Of a stretch of 64,000 nt of DNA, positions 37,715 through 50,072 are shown piece by piece (within the stretch, counting starts at the first letter, position 1; the number at the start of each line of letters is the position of its first letter). The stretch comes from Coprinus comatus. Taxonomy: Eukaryota > Basidiomycota > Agaricomycetes > Agaricales > Agaricaceae. Position numbers and translations under genes: made by a program. The stretch is from positions 496,001-560,000 of the forward strand of contig JAWPGT010000004.1 of assembly GCA_034638255.1 (NCBI GenBank), read 5' to 3'. The notes beneath the pieces are model-generated. The model searched no databases. It worked only from the letters and a program-made list of their open reading frames with translations, and had not been told where the DNA came from.

Positions 37715-40700
37715 ATGCAGAACAACCCCCAGTTTTTGGACTCTTCGTCCCACCAGCAAAGTATGCCGCTGACAGCACCCATCTTGCTGCTACTCATCTA
37801 CCACAGACCTTAGTTTGCCAAACCAATCTATGCAGAATCATATCCATGAACTAGCAAAGTCTCTCCCTGTCCCCGCACCCCGCAAGCAGAACACTGCATG
37901 CGATGCCTGCAGGTCTGAAAAAATGGCCTCCCATCTAAGCCCACTCTCTCACCGTCATGCAGATCTAGAAAAGTGAAATGTAACCGTATACCTGGCCAGG
38001 ACAAGGTTCGTTTTCTTTCAAACGCCTTCTTTCGCCCTGTTCATTTCGGCCCCGATTTTTCAGTGCCAGGTGATTTTTTCTCGCTTTTTTCTCAAAACTT
38101 GCACTCAAGCTTGCTCGTAGCATTGTACAACCAAGAACTATCCTTGCACGTTCGTGCGATCGCCCGCAACACCACTGTATGCCGCTGATGTACGTTATCT
38201 TTACTAGTCACTACGTCCAGCAAGCAACCAGCGAAAAGAAACGGTCCTCAACTACCCGAAGGCAGAGGAACATATCTTCTTCTGCAGGGTAAGCGTCGTT
38301 ACCATCGCTCCACACCAGCGCGACATGTCATTAATTCATTCATAAAACCTATAGTACCACCTATCCTGTACTCAAACAGTGAGCTTCTCCCATCATTAAC
38401 TGTGATATGGGCGCAAGTAACCCCATCATCACTTCTACTCTCCTTTAGGATATCTCCACCAGCCGAACAAAGCGGTTCATCCTTTTCATTCAATAGCCCT
38501 CAGGCCCTTGAGCTTCCACTCGCCGTAAGATATGGTTTCTGTCCAGCAATCACCACATCCACACCAACCATCGAGGTTCTAAATTATCTATTTGCGGCCC
38601 CAGGAAGTACAGTGTGCGCTTTAACCTCTATTGAGCGTCATTCTGCCCCCCGATTAACTCCTCTATAGTGAACCAGCCTACAATTCCCCCACGTTAATCA
38701 AGTCTCCATATGAAGCGTGGGGCGAACTGGCGCACAAATTAGAAGACGATAAATTCAAGGCCGAGTAAGTCCTTGTTTTCAATTGCTTTTAAATTGCACC
38801 CCCAAAACAGGTGGCCATTTTTGTTCGGGCACCATTCCCCTTGACTTGACAAAGATCACTCATTGATAACATTCCAGATTTGCTCTGGATCTTGTCGAAG
38901 TATTTTTCCAAATCGTTCATACTCGGATCCCACTCCTCAATCCGGCACAATTCCGCACTCGACTTGGGCTATCTACGTCGGTTGATCACAGCCTTAATGG
39001 TATTCATGACAAGCCTCTTCATCCTGCCTTGATAGCCACTGTTTTAGCCTGGGGTACCAAGTTCTCTGAGCATCCGCTCCTTGTAGCGGACAGGAGGCGA
39101 CCTGCTGGTCAAAGTTTGCTTGCAAAGGCAATGATAGATCGTGCCCGTGATCTTGCTGAAGCGCTTAAAGTTCATCGCATTGCTTCCCCTGACCACGTAG
39201 TTATTGGCCTGTTATTGGAACCACTCCAGAGCCGTCAGTACCCTTCAATACATTCGGCATAATATTCACTGATGCGAGATCTCACAGAAAATCCGGATGA
39301 CCCCTCTGGTATGGCCTTTGTACTCCGTGAAACAACCTTACAATTGATTTCAACTATATCCATATTGGTAGGATTTCATGGCTTTTGGCTAACTGCTGCG
39401 ACAAGGCATCTTTTGGAACTTGGGGTGAGTCTACATTATCTTTAATATCAACTCGACAGAAGCTAACGCGATTGATACCGGACATCAGATTAATCACAAG
39501 TCTATAACAGCAAATATTCAAGACCCGGAGAGTCGTGGAACGATGATATTTGCTTGGTGGATGGCATGCATATCTGACGCCTACGCATCTGCGTATTATC
39601 GTCGAAAACCGGTTCTTGATGACAATGATTATGATATTGATTTTTATACCGTTGATCCCGTCACCCAAGACATCCTGGATGCACATGCAGCGATACCCTC
39701 TCCACGGGAACAATTGGAGGTATGTTCCCAATAAGTTTAAATTGCTCAGCTGTAGTTAATTAAATGATACAGTTTCTTGTAAGGAAACCAACCCAAGAAC
39801 CCGAACTCCTGAGTATATTCTAATTGTCTAATACAGGGATACTACCGCGCAGCTCATTCTCTAGCACGTACGGCACGGCATATATCAAGACAGCTGTGGC
39901 GTCCATCAACAGACTCAGATGGTGTGCCGATAGACGTTCTTGCCGCCTTCGTGACAGATCTAGTGGAGTGGAGAGATCAATTCCTCAATCTAGTCGGTGT
40001 TCCGAGCAATTTTGAAGGAGAGTGGGACTTTGTCTCAGTATGTCTACTATCTCCTCAAAAATATCGTTTGGGACTTTAATTCTCTTTTTAGGCAGTCTCT
40101 TCATGTGCAAGTGACGCAACCTATCATGTCATGTGGATTATCCTTTTCAATGCAGTTGATGATTATGGGATTAAAGAACTGAATTCAGCCAACTCGCCGT
40201 CAAATCCCACTGCAATTGATGCGATTAAGCGAAAGATAGAAGAAGAAGCATTACACGGCGCACTACGTATCGCAGGTTTAGTATGTTACATTTTTTTTAT
40301 GAATGCACACAATCCTTTTTTTTCTTGTATTAATTAGGGATTCTTTTAGGCTGGTGTACTGACTTCTAATGGATACTTGGTAAATACTTTACCCTCATGT
40401 CTACAGCCACCATCTGATTGTTGATTACATTATTAGAGGCTTGATCCTGCCGTCATGCATGTTAGTTGCATACAAGCAGGAACGTTACTCGCCAAACTTG
40501 GACGCCCTGAAGTTCAAAACTGTATCGCAGGGTTGGAACAGTATAGTTACTCGTACGAAGAAGCAGGAGACCAGGCTGCAGAAATGCGTCGGCTATTTGG
40601 ATTGGTACGCTCTGGACAAAACGAGCTGAATCATATGATGCGCGTTACTTCCACTCCCCCGCCTCCTCAACAATCTATTCATCCAGCAATGATGGTTGAT

Positions 40701-40811
40701 ACCAGTGAGGTAGAGAGGAATGGCTCTCCCAATCGTTATCAACAACAATATCACGAACAGCAACAACTTCAGCAACTTCCTCCACATGATGTCAGTACTC
40801 CTTGCTCTTGA
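37715..40811 (+). CDS. Zn2Cys6 fungal transcription factor with fungal-specific TF domain
   Basis: Starts MQNNPQFLDSSSHQQ at ATG 37715. The zinc cluster is split over five exons and reads TACDACRSRKVKCNRIPGQD|K-CQ|HCTTKNYPC|THYVQQ: spacing C-X2-C-X6-C-X8-C-X2-C-X6-C, a perfect GAL4-type binuclear cluster. The fourth cysteine comes only from a 6-nt exon, TGCCAG at 38064-38069. A Ser/Arg linker follows. The regulatory domain has FALDLVEVFFQIVHTRIPLL, HPALIATVLAWGTKFSEHPL, LAKAMIDRARDLAEALKVHR and FAWWMACISDAYASAYYRRK. The C-terminus is Gln/Pro-rich. The stop used is 40811 (HDVSTPCS); splicing a GT...AG intron there instead gives HDA and a stop at 40943. Target genes cannot be told from sequence. 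Confidence 0.9.
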
Positions 40812-42382
40812 CTTCCTCTGTTTCTTTTTCACATATTCGGAGCCTGGTTCGCTTGGACGACCTCTCTTCTTTTGGTGTTCTGTCTTTCCGGATAAGATAA
40901 CCCGACAACCCCTTTTCCATCTCATTCTGTTGTCCAGGCCTGAACACTGACCCGGAGACACCCTCTCTTATTTCATTCACTAGAACTATCAATATTGGAG
41001 ATATAGGCAATAATACCCGACACCTAACTTTTTTCTCGCTTCGCGCCTCTCTCTCTTGGAAATCTGTATATTATCTCCGATTTTTTTTTGTTCTTGTAAC
41101 ACGAAGAAAAAGGCATACATATATAACAATGGATGAACACACGGTTGGTTCTGACCAAAACCGACTACTTGTTTTATACCCTTTCTAGTATATCAAAACC
41201 CATCTACCCAAAAACTCTGTTTCATATACTTACTTTTTTTTTATCACCATGACATTCTAAAGTACATACTGATTTCGCAGGATCATTTTTTGGCCATTAA
41301 GCTATCCATTATTTCGAAAAAGAAAAAGAGAAAAGGAGTTATGTCTTGTATTTGTTTCTGTTCTGTTCTACCTACCGCAGGCGTACTACTGGTTGTTACT
41401 TACCTAAATATACTATCTCTCCCACATCTAGTAAGCCCGATCTCCTCCAGTTATAACATAACTTAACTTACAGAAATCCGCCCTTAGCGGCTGAAAGTGT
41501 ACGTTGCGTTAACCTTTTTCTCCGTTGCACGGAGAAGAACACTTCACCGAGCGCTGAATATTGAATATTGAATGATGGAACTCGGATATGGACTTTACTT
41601 CCAGTGGTCTATGACAAATACAGGCTCACCAGTAGAAACGAGGATTTGGATCGGCAATTTGCAGCCTAGAAGTGATAAATCCTCAGTTACCTGCTTATAA
41701 TCTTTTTTTGTTCTCGCTTGAGTGCCCCGACATCGCACTCACTGTGAGAGAGAGAAAACGTGGATTTTTACGAAATTTAGAAGACATTAGGTTCTGACAT
41801 TTATGCGAAAGTCGTAGGGTGTATTTATCGGAAGCCTCTGAGAAGCCTTATCAACATTTGTTGTGAACATCTCCTTTACCTCATTGATATTTTTTTCATC
41901 TCCACCGAAATATTGAGTGGGGATAAGCTATATATGTAATACACAGTGCAGTGGTGTGTGAATTGATACTTTTAGTGCAGTTTATGATATGAGTCATCAG
42001 CATGTTACTGATAGAACAGTCAAGCATGGGATCTCTCTCTCGAATCATTGACATCTTAAGGTTTCGAACCAATTGAATGTATTGGATGTTGTAAGAGAAC
42101 AAACTACGTCATGGAAAGTACTGATACGAAAGGATTGAAAGCAGGTCTGAGAAGTTCATATGTACTATGGTGCACGTCACCTATACACCACCACTTTTGT
42201 ACAAAACAAACAGGGCCGTGGGAAACACATATTTTCCTTATTGCTCTGGTAAAAATGATTCTTTTAACAAACTAAGTATTTCTACCAGAGGGTTTTCGAA
42301 AATATTCAATATTTAGCAAGTTATTATTTTTGAAAATCATGCAATTGGCGCAATTATGTAATATAGATTAGATAAGATCTGC
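40812..42382. other. Intergenic 3' of the Zn2Cys6 gene, AT-rich
   Basis: No gene supported. It holds the 3' end of the transcription factor gene (an alternative last exon reaches 40943), poly-T runs at 41083-41091 and 41232-41240, and a short GAATATT direct repeat near 41554-41572. From about 42.1 kb it may belong to the transposon flank. I could not pick out terminal inverted repeats. Confidence 0.4.
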
Positions 42383-44755
42383 CTATCTATTAAACAGTGA
42401 CTCTGGAACACGGCGATGAGATTTGTACTTTCGAGAACTAAATTTCTTGACCTGAATTTGAGCATCCTTTGCATCAAGTCCCCTTTGATATGCCTCCATC
42501 CAACGGATCATCCGATGTTCCCATTTTCGGATGGTGGAAAGCTGAACAGAGTGCATCGCAAGTGACATATTTGCTTTGAGGGTATCAAATGTGTAATCAC
42601 AGTGTTCACGAAGGTATCTTTTGACTGCACCCCAAAAGAACTCAATAAAATTGAGCTCACAGTGAAACTTTGGAAGAAAAATACACAAGTGTCCACGTTC
42701 TTCAATGACTTCTTGAACAAGAGATTTCTGCATTTGAAAGTCAGGCTGTAGTTCCAGTACTCGTTTGGCGCAACAACCTTTAGCCTCAATGGTACACTTC
42801 TCTTTGCACTGCATCTTCAGCCTACTATTCCATAGCCCACGTTCCATAAGAACCTGCCGAATGCCTTTTGGTTCATTTGGGAAATTAGGATGGTCTGCAG
42901 GAAAAACCATCTCTTGATTGACCCGATATCCATCTTTTGACATAAACCATGTTGATCTCATCTTTGGCTGCTTCCCTCCAGGTCTCATATTCATCCGTGA
43001 AACTACCAAAGCATCAGTTGCATATGCAGAGTGACCTTGAGAGTTGTCAACCATTATCAATGCTTGATATTGATTGCAAGGATGGTATTTCTCAAATGCA
43101 GGAATTATCTTTTCCTGGAGCTTCAAGATTCATTAGTACTGTTATTAAGAATGATTATAAAATATTAAATACCTGTTTTACAAACAATTCACCAGTCCAA
43201 TATCCATCATAATTCTTTCCATATTCCAGTGTTTGACTTGCTTCCTCCAACCACCCATGTGTTGAACATATCACATCACTCTGATGAAGCCCACGACCCA
43301 CACCTTTCTTCCGTAAAGGTTGTTCACCTTCGAGGATCCAACTCTTCTTTTTTCCATCATGAGCTTGAGCTGTCATCTCATCATGTGCAACAAGAACAAG
43401 CTTTCGATCTCCTGGTGGTAACAATTTATCAACCTCTTGCTCAATATCATCTATCTTGTACTCAACCAAACGTTCCCGGTATTTCTTCATCACAGGTAAG
43501 AATATATCTTGACGGTAACTCACAACATCTGGACGCTCATGACCATCATAATAGAGACCTTTCTTATACTCCGTAAATGTAAAGCCCTCCTTGCGTAGCC
43601 AACGACGTGCTGTCGAAAGTGAAATTCCTTTTGTGCACTTCATTTGAATGCGTGGGAACAACTCGAGCTCCATGTACCGTTTGAGTCCTGTTGGCATTTC
43701 AACATCAATTATCTGTTCAGCGTATTTCTTTGCAACTAAAGGTATCATTTGCTTCTTGGTGAATGCCGATAACGTTGTAAAAGCACATTTTTAGACTTCA
43801 AACCCTCTTCAAGATCGTCCTCTGTTTCCAATTCACTACCATATTCATCACCAGCCTCTATTTCTCTGATCTCTTCGTCTTCTAACTCAAGATCTGAGAG
43901 GTATCCAGTAAAAACCTCCTCTTTATTGTATGTTTCCATCCCGGATTCCACATCTATACTCCCTGCTATGGCTTCCACTGACTCTGATACTCCATGCGAA
44001 GTTGATGGGCTTTCAGAAGGCCTTGAAGCGATGCCAGAGTGACTGGATAGCATATACTGGCGCATAAGATCTGCACTAGATCTGTGGATATAGTGAATAA
44101 TGGTACTCTATCTTCTATTTTTTTCGGTTTAATAGAGCTAAACTTACGATTTTCTGAGTATAGTATCATTATCTGCCTTCTCTCGTGCACTTTTGGCATG
44201 CCGTTGTTGTGTGCGCTTCGAATTTCCAGTGTATACTCCAGACCTTTGCTGTGATTCAATCTTCATCCACTTTTTTGCTGTTAGGGTTTTCGAGGCCTTG
44301 AAGATTGTGGTGTATGGTGTTGGCTTGGTGAGTTCCCTTAATTCATGTTCCAGCTCTGCATTAAGACTCGCATATAATTCTTCAGCCTCCAGTTCTTCGA
44401 TACCGTCATATTCACTGCCAGAATCCTCCCCACTGCTTTCATCATCTGAATCATCTGTCCAACAGAACTCACTGTCTGATGATAGATAGTAATTGACTGT
44501 ACCATCCCACTCTCCCTCCTGATCTTCAGTAATCTCAAGATCCGGTGAAATTTCGCTATGAATTGGTTGGTACTCCAACTCAGGGTTTTTTTTGACCGGT
44601 AAGCTCGAAACGTCCTTCGGATTGTGATTGTTGAGTTTTTCCAGGCGAATTTTACGGGCATTTGCAGCTGAATTAATCTTGAGCTGCTTTCTGGGGTATT
44701 TTCGAGGCATCTTGAGAGTAAAAGAACTTTCTATTTGCTTATCACAATTAATCAT
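42383..44755 (-). mobile_element. DNA transposon with DDE superfamily endonuclease, frame disrupted
   Basis: Transposase of the type common in Agaricomycete genomes. The N-terminal half is acidic (DLEITEDQEGEWDGTVNYYL) with a basic YTGNSKRTQQRHAKSAREKA block, then an intron (TC|ATC at about 44.08-44.15 kb). The middle has GISLSTARRWLRKEGFTFTE, YKKGLYYDGHERPDVVSYRQ and AHDEMTAQAHDGKKKSWILE (first Asp). After an intron (GELFVKQ|LQEKIIPAF) come LIMVDNSQGHSAYATDA (second Asp) and FHCELNFIEFFWGAVKRYLR (Glu), as in DDE_3. The frame breaks near 43788: the acidic exon runs into LKSKNV while the downstream frame needs CAFTTLSAFTKKQMIPLVAK. One extra A in an AAAAA run would join them. I saw no terminal inverted repeats. 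Probably a dying copy. Confidence 0.85.
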
Positions 44756-46068
44756 GTACTTCGGTATGTACTGTTACTGCATGGACATGGACATGGGAAC
44801 TTTGGCCCTATGTATATAGAGAGACTTAGGGTACATCTAGATTCTAGGGTCCTTGCTCGGGTCAATGAATGAGTGAACTGTCAAAGTCAGTCAAGTGGAC
44901 GCAGCTGGTATCAATGGAACTTTGCGAAGTATGTTTACTTCTCTCCCGGGAAGGTTATCTTCTACATTATTGATATATTTTTGGGTACTCAATACTATTG
45001 AGTTTCTAACTTGGGATTCATAGAATCACTGCATGAATCAGGGAATTTGAATTTTTAACGCAATGAATATAAATATATTCTTCAAGTATGTATTTTTATT
45101 TTCATTTTCACAAGGGCTGGGACGGGAGTACTACTTTTGACAGTAAAAAACATGTGTTCAACATGAGGTAGTGGCGACGCTACTAATAACCACCTACATA
45201 TGTGCGCTAGACCTCTCACTCAAGATCTCAAGACTCCTTACCCGAAACTGTATATGTGCATGCATCATGGCATGTCAGTTGTGTGGGTTACGATTATGAT
45301 CAAGTCCTAAAAAGTAACTTTTCGGCTTTCAATAATTCAATTACCAACAGCTTTGGTTTTCCAATGCGCCAATGTTAAGTATATACCGAAAACCTGGTTT
45401 CCTTTTTGTGAATTGTCCGTTTACCATTTACCCATCCTTGTTTTTCTCTTGGTGATATATCTCTCCTTAGCCAAGAAAAAGAAGGTCACAAGGTGCACAA
45501 TACATTTTCATATTTTTGTTCGGCGCCGAGGGTGAAGAGAATTTGGGGATGAATGTTTGTTCGGATGTGATCTTAATCGATTCAAATTGATAGGGTCATG
45601 TATCATATATGCATGATTAATTAAAAAAAATTGAATCTACTTTATAAGTACATACATATACTGTATGATAATCAGTTTCGTGCGCCTGGGCGGAAAACCT
45701 TTTCCTCCGATAACCGACATGTGAATTGGAAGTCCGAGCTGGAATTTTTTTTTTTCGTAAACTAGGAATGATTCGATGAATTGTGGAAACTTGTTTTGGA
45801 TTCGGGGTTTTTTTTTATTTTTTAAAAAAAGGAAAAGGAGGAATAAGAACATAATGCATTGGTACAAGTTATAAGATGTTCCGTTGAAGAAAAAAAGTTA
45901 AGTCGAGCAAACACTCGAAATGTTCGGACACAGGTTAGGGCAGAAAATCGTATGGTATGAAAAAAAGGATATAGACTACATATGAGAAACATCCGCAAAA
46001 AGTAAACCAAAAAAAATATACACAAAAAATGAGTGGAGAAATATGTCAATAACTTTGAATACGAATAT
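44756..46068. other. Intergenic, AT-rich, upstream flank of transposon
   Basis: No gene supported. Poly-A/T runs (45745-45755, 45808-45830) and scattered short ORFs without family features. The 3' end of the CENP-B-type gene lies at the right border. Confidence 0.4.
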
Positions 46069-47781
46069 TCATGTTGGTGGGAGTCGTTCCATGATCAAGT
46101 GCTTGTACACCCACCCAATGATATCTCGATGTTCAGGAGTGAATCCCAGCTTTTCGAATTCATCGAGTCGAGAGTCGAGGTATAATGTAACAATACGCAT
46201 GGCATTGTCTGCTTCTTGAACTGTAGGAGTACCTTGAATCGGAAGTGGAGGTGCGTCAATGTCGGGGTGTCCTTCAATGTCCATCTTGAGATCAGCCTCG
46301 GAGTGGTGGCCGTGGTGATGATGGTGAATGTATTGACCATCATCGTGGTCTTCTCGATTAACCATCGGACTGTCATCAATTTCAGGCTCTTCTGGTTTCG
46401 GTCTACCATGCCAAACGCCACCCTTCACATGATGCCTACGCTTGAAATTCTCTGTCCAACCTGCACTAGCTTTGAAGGTTTCGTCCTTTTCTTTACCCTT
46501 CTCTGCATTGATACTACCAGTTTTTCTTCGAAGATCCTCAGCTATTTCGAGAGCTTTACGTTGAATTTTGGCGTCGGTAATGGTTTCTCCAAGGGCGCTG
46601 ATCTTTTCAAGCCAAACCACCATTTCTTCTTCAAGTTTCGGATGTTTAGGTGGTCTACTACAAATGAGTGAACAGCGAAGGCGTGGACGGGATGAAAATA
46701 ACCTACCGATGCCTGGGTGGCTCATCAACTCCATCCTCCATATTGAGCCAGGTTCGTTTCTCTTTCAAAATCTTGCTAACAGTACTGCGTTCAACACCAA
46801 AACGATGTGCAATTTCTTCTTGTTTTTGGTGAGTGTGTTGTTGTTGGTATAGGCATATCTCTTTTCTCAAAGCATTCGTTAATTTGGCCTTCTTGGGCTT
46901 GGGTCTGAGAGGCGTGAGTGTGTCGCGCTCGGGACTATCACGGAGGGTATCTCTGTCGTCACGGAAGTCTGAACGAGATGATACGATACTCAGAGCAGGG
47001 GATGCGGGACGATGAGAGTACCCATGTGAACTTTGGGAATGGGAATGGGAGGGGTATTGGTCAAACGAGCCATAACTGGACATCATGGAGTTGGGCGTCA
47101 AGCTGTTGGGTGTCATTGGTCGATATGGCTGGTTTGGGTTGTTTGGGCTTTGTATCATGGAAGGTATAGAGAGAGCACCACTGGTGGCATACTGCTCCTC
47201 GCGCGAATTGCTTGGAGACTGGGGTCGAGAGATGGTGGCCTCGTAGGAGGACGGGTAGTGGCGCTTAACATCAGATCAGTCATCAAGGTTAAAATGATAA
47301 GTGAAGAGAGACTCACGGGGCTAAGACCTGAGCTTGTTCTTGGATATGGGTTTTGGCTACTGTCACGGCGCCTCTGACCGCGGTACTCGAGACGTGAGAG
47401 TCTGCCGGAAAAGACTCTGTTCTCATCAACGGCAGAATCAGCGTAAGAGTAGGATTGATTGGAGTTTTGGTCTTCATTGGCGGTGGACATTGTGTGGTCC
47501 TGCTGAATGGCTGAATCCTGCTGTGCTTGCCTGGAAGGAGATGGAATTGATGAGGCAGGGGAAGGGTAGCTGTCGTGGCTTTGTCTTGAGGACGCAGTAG
47601 GGAACAAAGGAGCTGAATCCACCTGATCGTAGGCTGAGGTTTGGTATTCCTGACTCCACGAATCACTCATGATGGCACTCAGTTGGTTTGTCTGCAGTTG
47701 TGGTCTTCTTGTGGACTGCCTAGAACATGCCGAGGAGTACGGGGGTGTGAAGGGGTAGTTCTGGATGAGTTTGGACTGCAT
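46069..47781 (-). CDS. CENP-B/Tc5-type helix-turn-helix DNA-binding protein
   Basis: Three main exons. The N-terminal third is Ser/Gln-rich (SDSWSQEYQTSAYDQVDSAP) and probably disordered. Start ATG 47781 is the longest reading; ATG 47670 (MSDSWSQ) is an alternative. The next part has KPKKAKLTNALRKEICLYQQ, QHTHQKQEEIAHRFGVERST and VSKILKEKRTW, a CENP-B N-terminal (psq-type) helix-turn-helix. It is followed by RPPKHPKLEEEMVVWLEKIS, DAKIQRKALEIAEDLRR and ASAGWTENFKRRHHVKGGVW, the second CENP-B/Tc5 helix-turn-helix domain. A histidine cluster (QYIHHHHHGHHSEADLKMD) and a C-terminal helical tail follow. There is no DDE nuclease, so it looks like a domesticated transposase DNA-binding part acting as a regulator (inference). 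Confidence 0.82.
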
Positions 47782-49947
47782 GAGCAGGACTGGTAGGCAG
47801 AGATGCAGAGGACTTACAGCGACAAGAAGAGGTTTTTAAAGCGTAGAGGATAAAAACAGGTCCAACGCCAACCTCATGCACAATGAATTCATCTCAACCT
47901 GCCTGCCTAAAACAGAACACACTCCATATGTGGAATCCAAGAATGATCCCCTCGACAACGTAAAAACAGGGTCTAATCTCCCACCACCGAATGTTTCGAT
48001 GGAAAAAAACACTCGGTACTTCGCGCACTCACGTTAACGTCTCAGAGACCAATCTCGGGCTCTCCCTAAATAATCTGCCCCTGCTTCTCTCCGAGTCTTC
48101 TCATTTCCACGCCGTGCATTGGAACATGGTTGATCTTCCGGCCAATATAGGTCCATCATTCAACCTTATCGAGTCCAACTCCCATCCATCACTGCGCACT
48201 AGGGGAAGAGCTTCTGTGTGGCAGCAGTCTGCCAGTCTAGATATTCTCACAAATATGCTGCTCATACTTGGCAACACTGCACCCATTACTTCTATGGCAA
48301 ACATGATCAACTCGTGGCTTTAGGCGCTCTCCCTGTATCTATCCGCAAATATACTAGTCGTTTCGATGGGCTTTAAACGGTGTACCTCTTCGACATCCTT
48401 GTGTTCTTGCAATACATTTGTTGTGGCATCTTTAGTATTGGCATCTACTGCAACAGGTCGTCAATGTATAAGTATACATTATGTACCCAACTCACCAAAG
48501 TACGTGTTCGAATTAACTTTGGCTTCAAAAAGCCAAATTGTGGGTGTTTCTACAGCATCTACAAGTAGATTTTTCGAGTTCCTGTGCTCCAATTCACTCC
48601 CTTGATAGTTGAACATCGATTCCACAACCCTTTCTAGCTCAATGGTTGGATCCCGGGCACTCCACGGGTGTGAATTTAATCAATCCTATTGAATCCCTTC
48701 ACTAATAGCCGATCGCTCAACCTTATACAATCAATGTCCCAAACGTTCATTGAGAGTGAAGTTGACGTGAAATCATCGTATCGTCTTATTTGAGGATAGG
48801 GTCATTACAACATGTTTGTGCTGATTGAAGGGAGATCATTCAATGGTCCAACGTCGACCATCGATTGTATATACCTATGCACATTCCTTAGCCGGGCCCG
48901 ACTAATTTATATAACAAAATTGTATTAAATGAACATTCAAGTAGTCGTCCAAACGCTCATGACACTTTCGCATTACCTGTGAGGCCGTGAAATACTGTAA
49001 TCAAATTCAACCACTCGTGACTTGCGAGGGCTGATGATGCGTTGGTCACCGATTCGTCAGCGAGTCAGCCTCGGGTGACGTATACCGGGCTCAATGACCA
49101 ATCGGATGCGCTTTAAAGTTTTGATCCGCTACCTCTATTAAAGTATAGGCCTCTCATACATGCATGTCTGTTCGTGATATGTTGTCTTCTACCTCTTGAA
49201 TATCCCCCACAAGATACTTATCGACTTTTTGGGTCTATCCTATTCTTTTTCTAGTGTTCGAGTACAGTTGTGATAGCTATCTTGTTTTATGACAATTAGT
49301 TTTAGATGCGCATGTGGGTTCGTAATGGAACGTGATAGGTCCAGGCTATTAACATCATGCGCCGAGTGTTTCAGTATCCTTTCACCTCAAACGATTTCAC
49401 TTCATAAATCGTCCTTGGTCTGTAATATCTCCCATTTAGGGATATTTTGAATACTTACAAGATGCAATAGACTACACAACTTTGCACGATGGCATGCATT
49501 CACTCAAAAGATTGAGATTTTTGGTGGAATTCGGAATTCGAGTACTCCACTAGGACTCTGGGCAGGTGATGTGAGAGCTGTTGCTTACATCACTGAAACC
49601 CGACCGCACCCGACTACGAATTCCGGTAGGATTGGCTATACTTCGACCCGGAAAGACGATACGAATCGTGCTAAGTCGTTTTTGTTTCGTAGAGATAGAG
49701 GGATATAAACTGAAAGATATAGAGCGGGGATAGGGATGAGGACAACCGCTTCTGGCTGAAAATGGAGATTGTGATTGATGGCACACATATGTTTATATCA
49801 AATTCCCGAAGATTAGATCAAGGCAGAAGCAGTCTCTTCTCTGGTCTCCTTACATGGCACTCCTCCATTGTACTTTGTTACCTATCTCACCCAGAAATAT
49901 ACTAGATCGGCATCGTCTATTTCCTTCAACCGCTTTCAACGGAATCC

Positions 49948-49960
49948 CGGTGGCAGCCGG
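49948..49960 (+). promoter_or_regulatory. CGG-N7-CGG element upstream of alternative oxidase
   Basis: Reads CGGTGGCAGCCGG, 112 bp before the AOX start codon: two direct CGG triplets 7 bp apart. In Neurospora the alternative oxidase induction motif is described as two CGG repeats 7 bp apart bound by Zn2Cys6 regulators AOD2/AOD5. The spacing match is seen; function here is inference, and a 6-base match has limited specificity. The wider CCCGGTGGCAGCCGGG is also nearly palindromic. Confidence 0.4.
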
Positions 49961-50025
49961 GCTGTGACTCAAACAACCGGGTTCTCTCGGGTCTTCTCTC
50001 AGTATGAAGGTCCATCCAAAATAAA

Positions 50026-50033
50026 TATATAAG
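50026..50033 (+). promoter_or_regulatory. TATA box of alternative oxidase
   Basis: TATATAAG ends 39 bp before the AOX ATG at 50073. If used, the 5' leader would be very short, about 10-15 nt. Confidence 0.5.
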
Positions 50034-50072
50034 TAGGCCCCTGGAAGCCGTAAAAAGCATATTCTCTAGAAA

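Larger units (their letters stand above)
47782..50072. other. Intergenic 2.3 kb between CENP-B-type gene and AOX
   Basis: No gene supported. The left end should hold the CENP-B-type gene promoter (minus) and the right end the alternative oxidase promoter (plus). A plus ORF at 47991-48323 and a minus ORF at 48101-48310 overlap each other and show no family features. Candidate AOX control elements at 49948-50033 are listed separately. Confidence 0.4.

Noticed and set aside
42050..42090. Possible tRNA T-arm (GGTTTCGAACC)
   Set aside because: Stem positions do not pair and no matching anticodon or acceptor arms were found.
47991..48323. 110-codon plus-strand ORF and overlapping minus ORF
   Set aside because: Overlap each other on opposite strands, no domain or splice context, composition like intergenic DNA.
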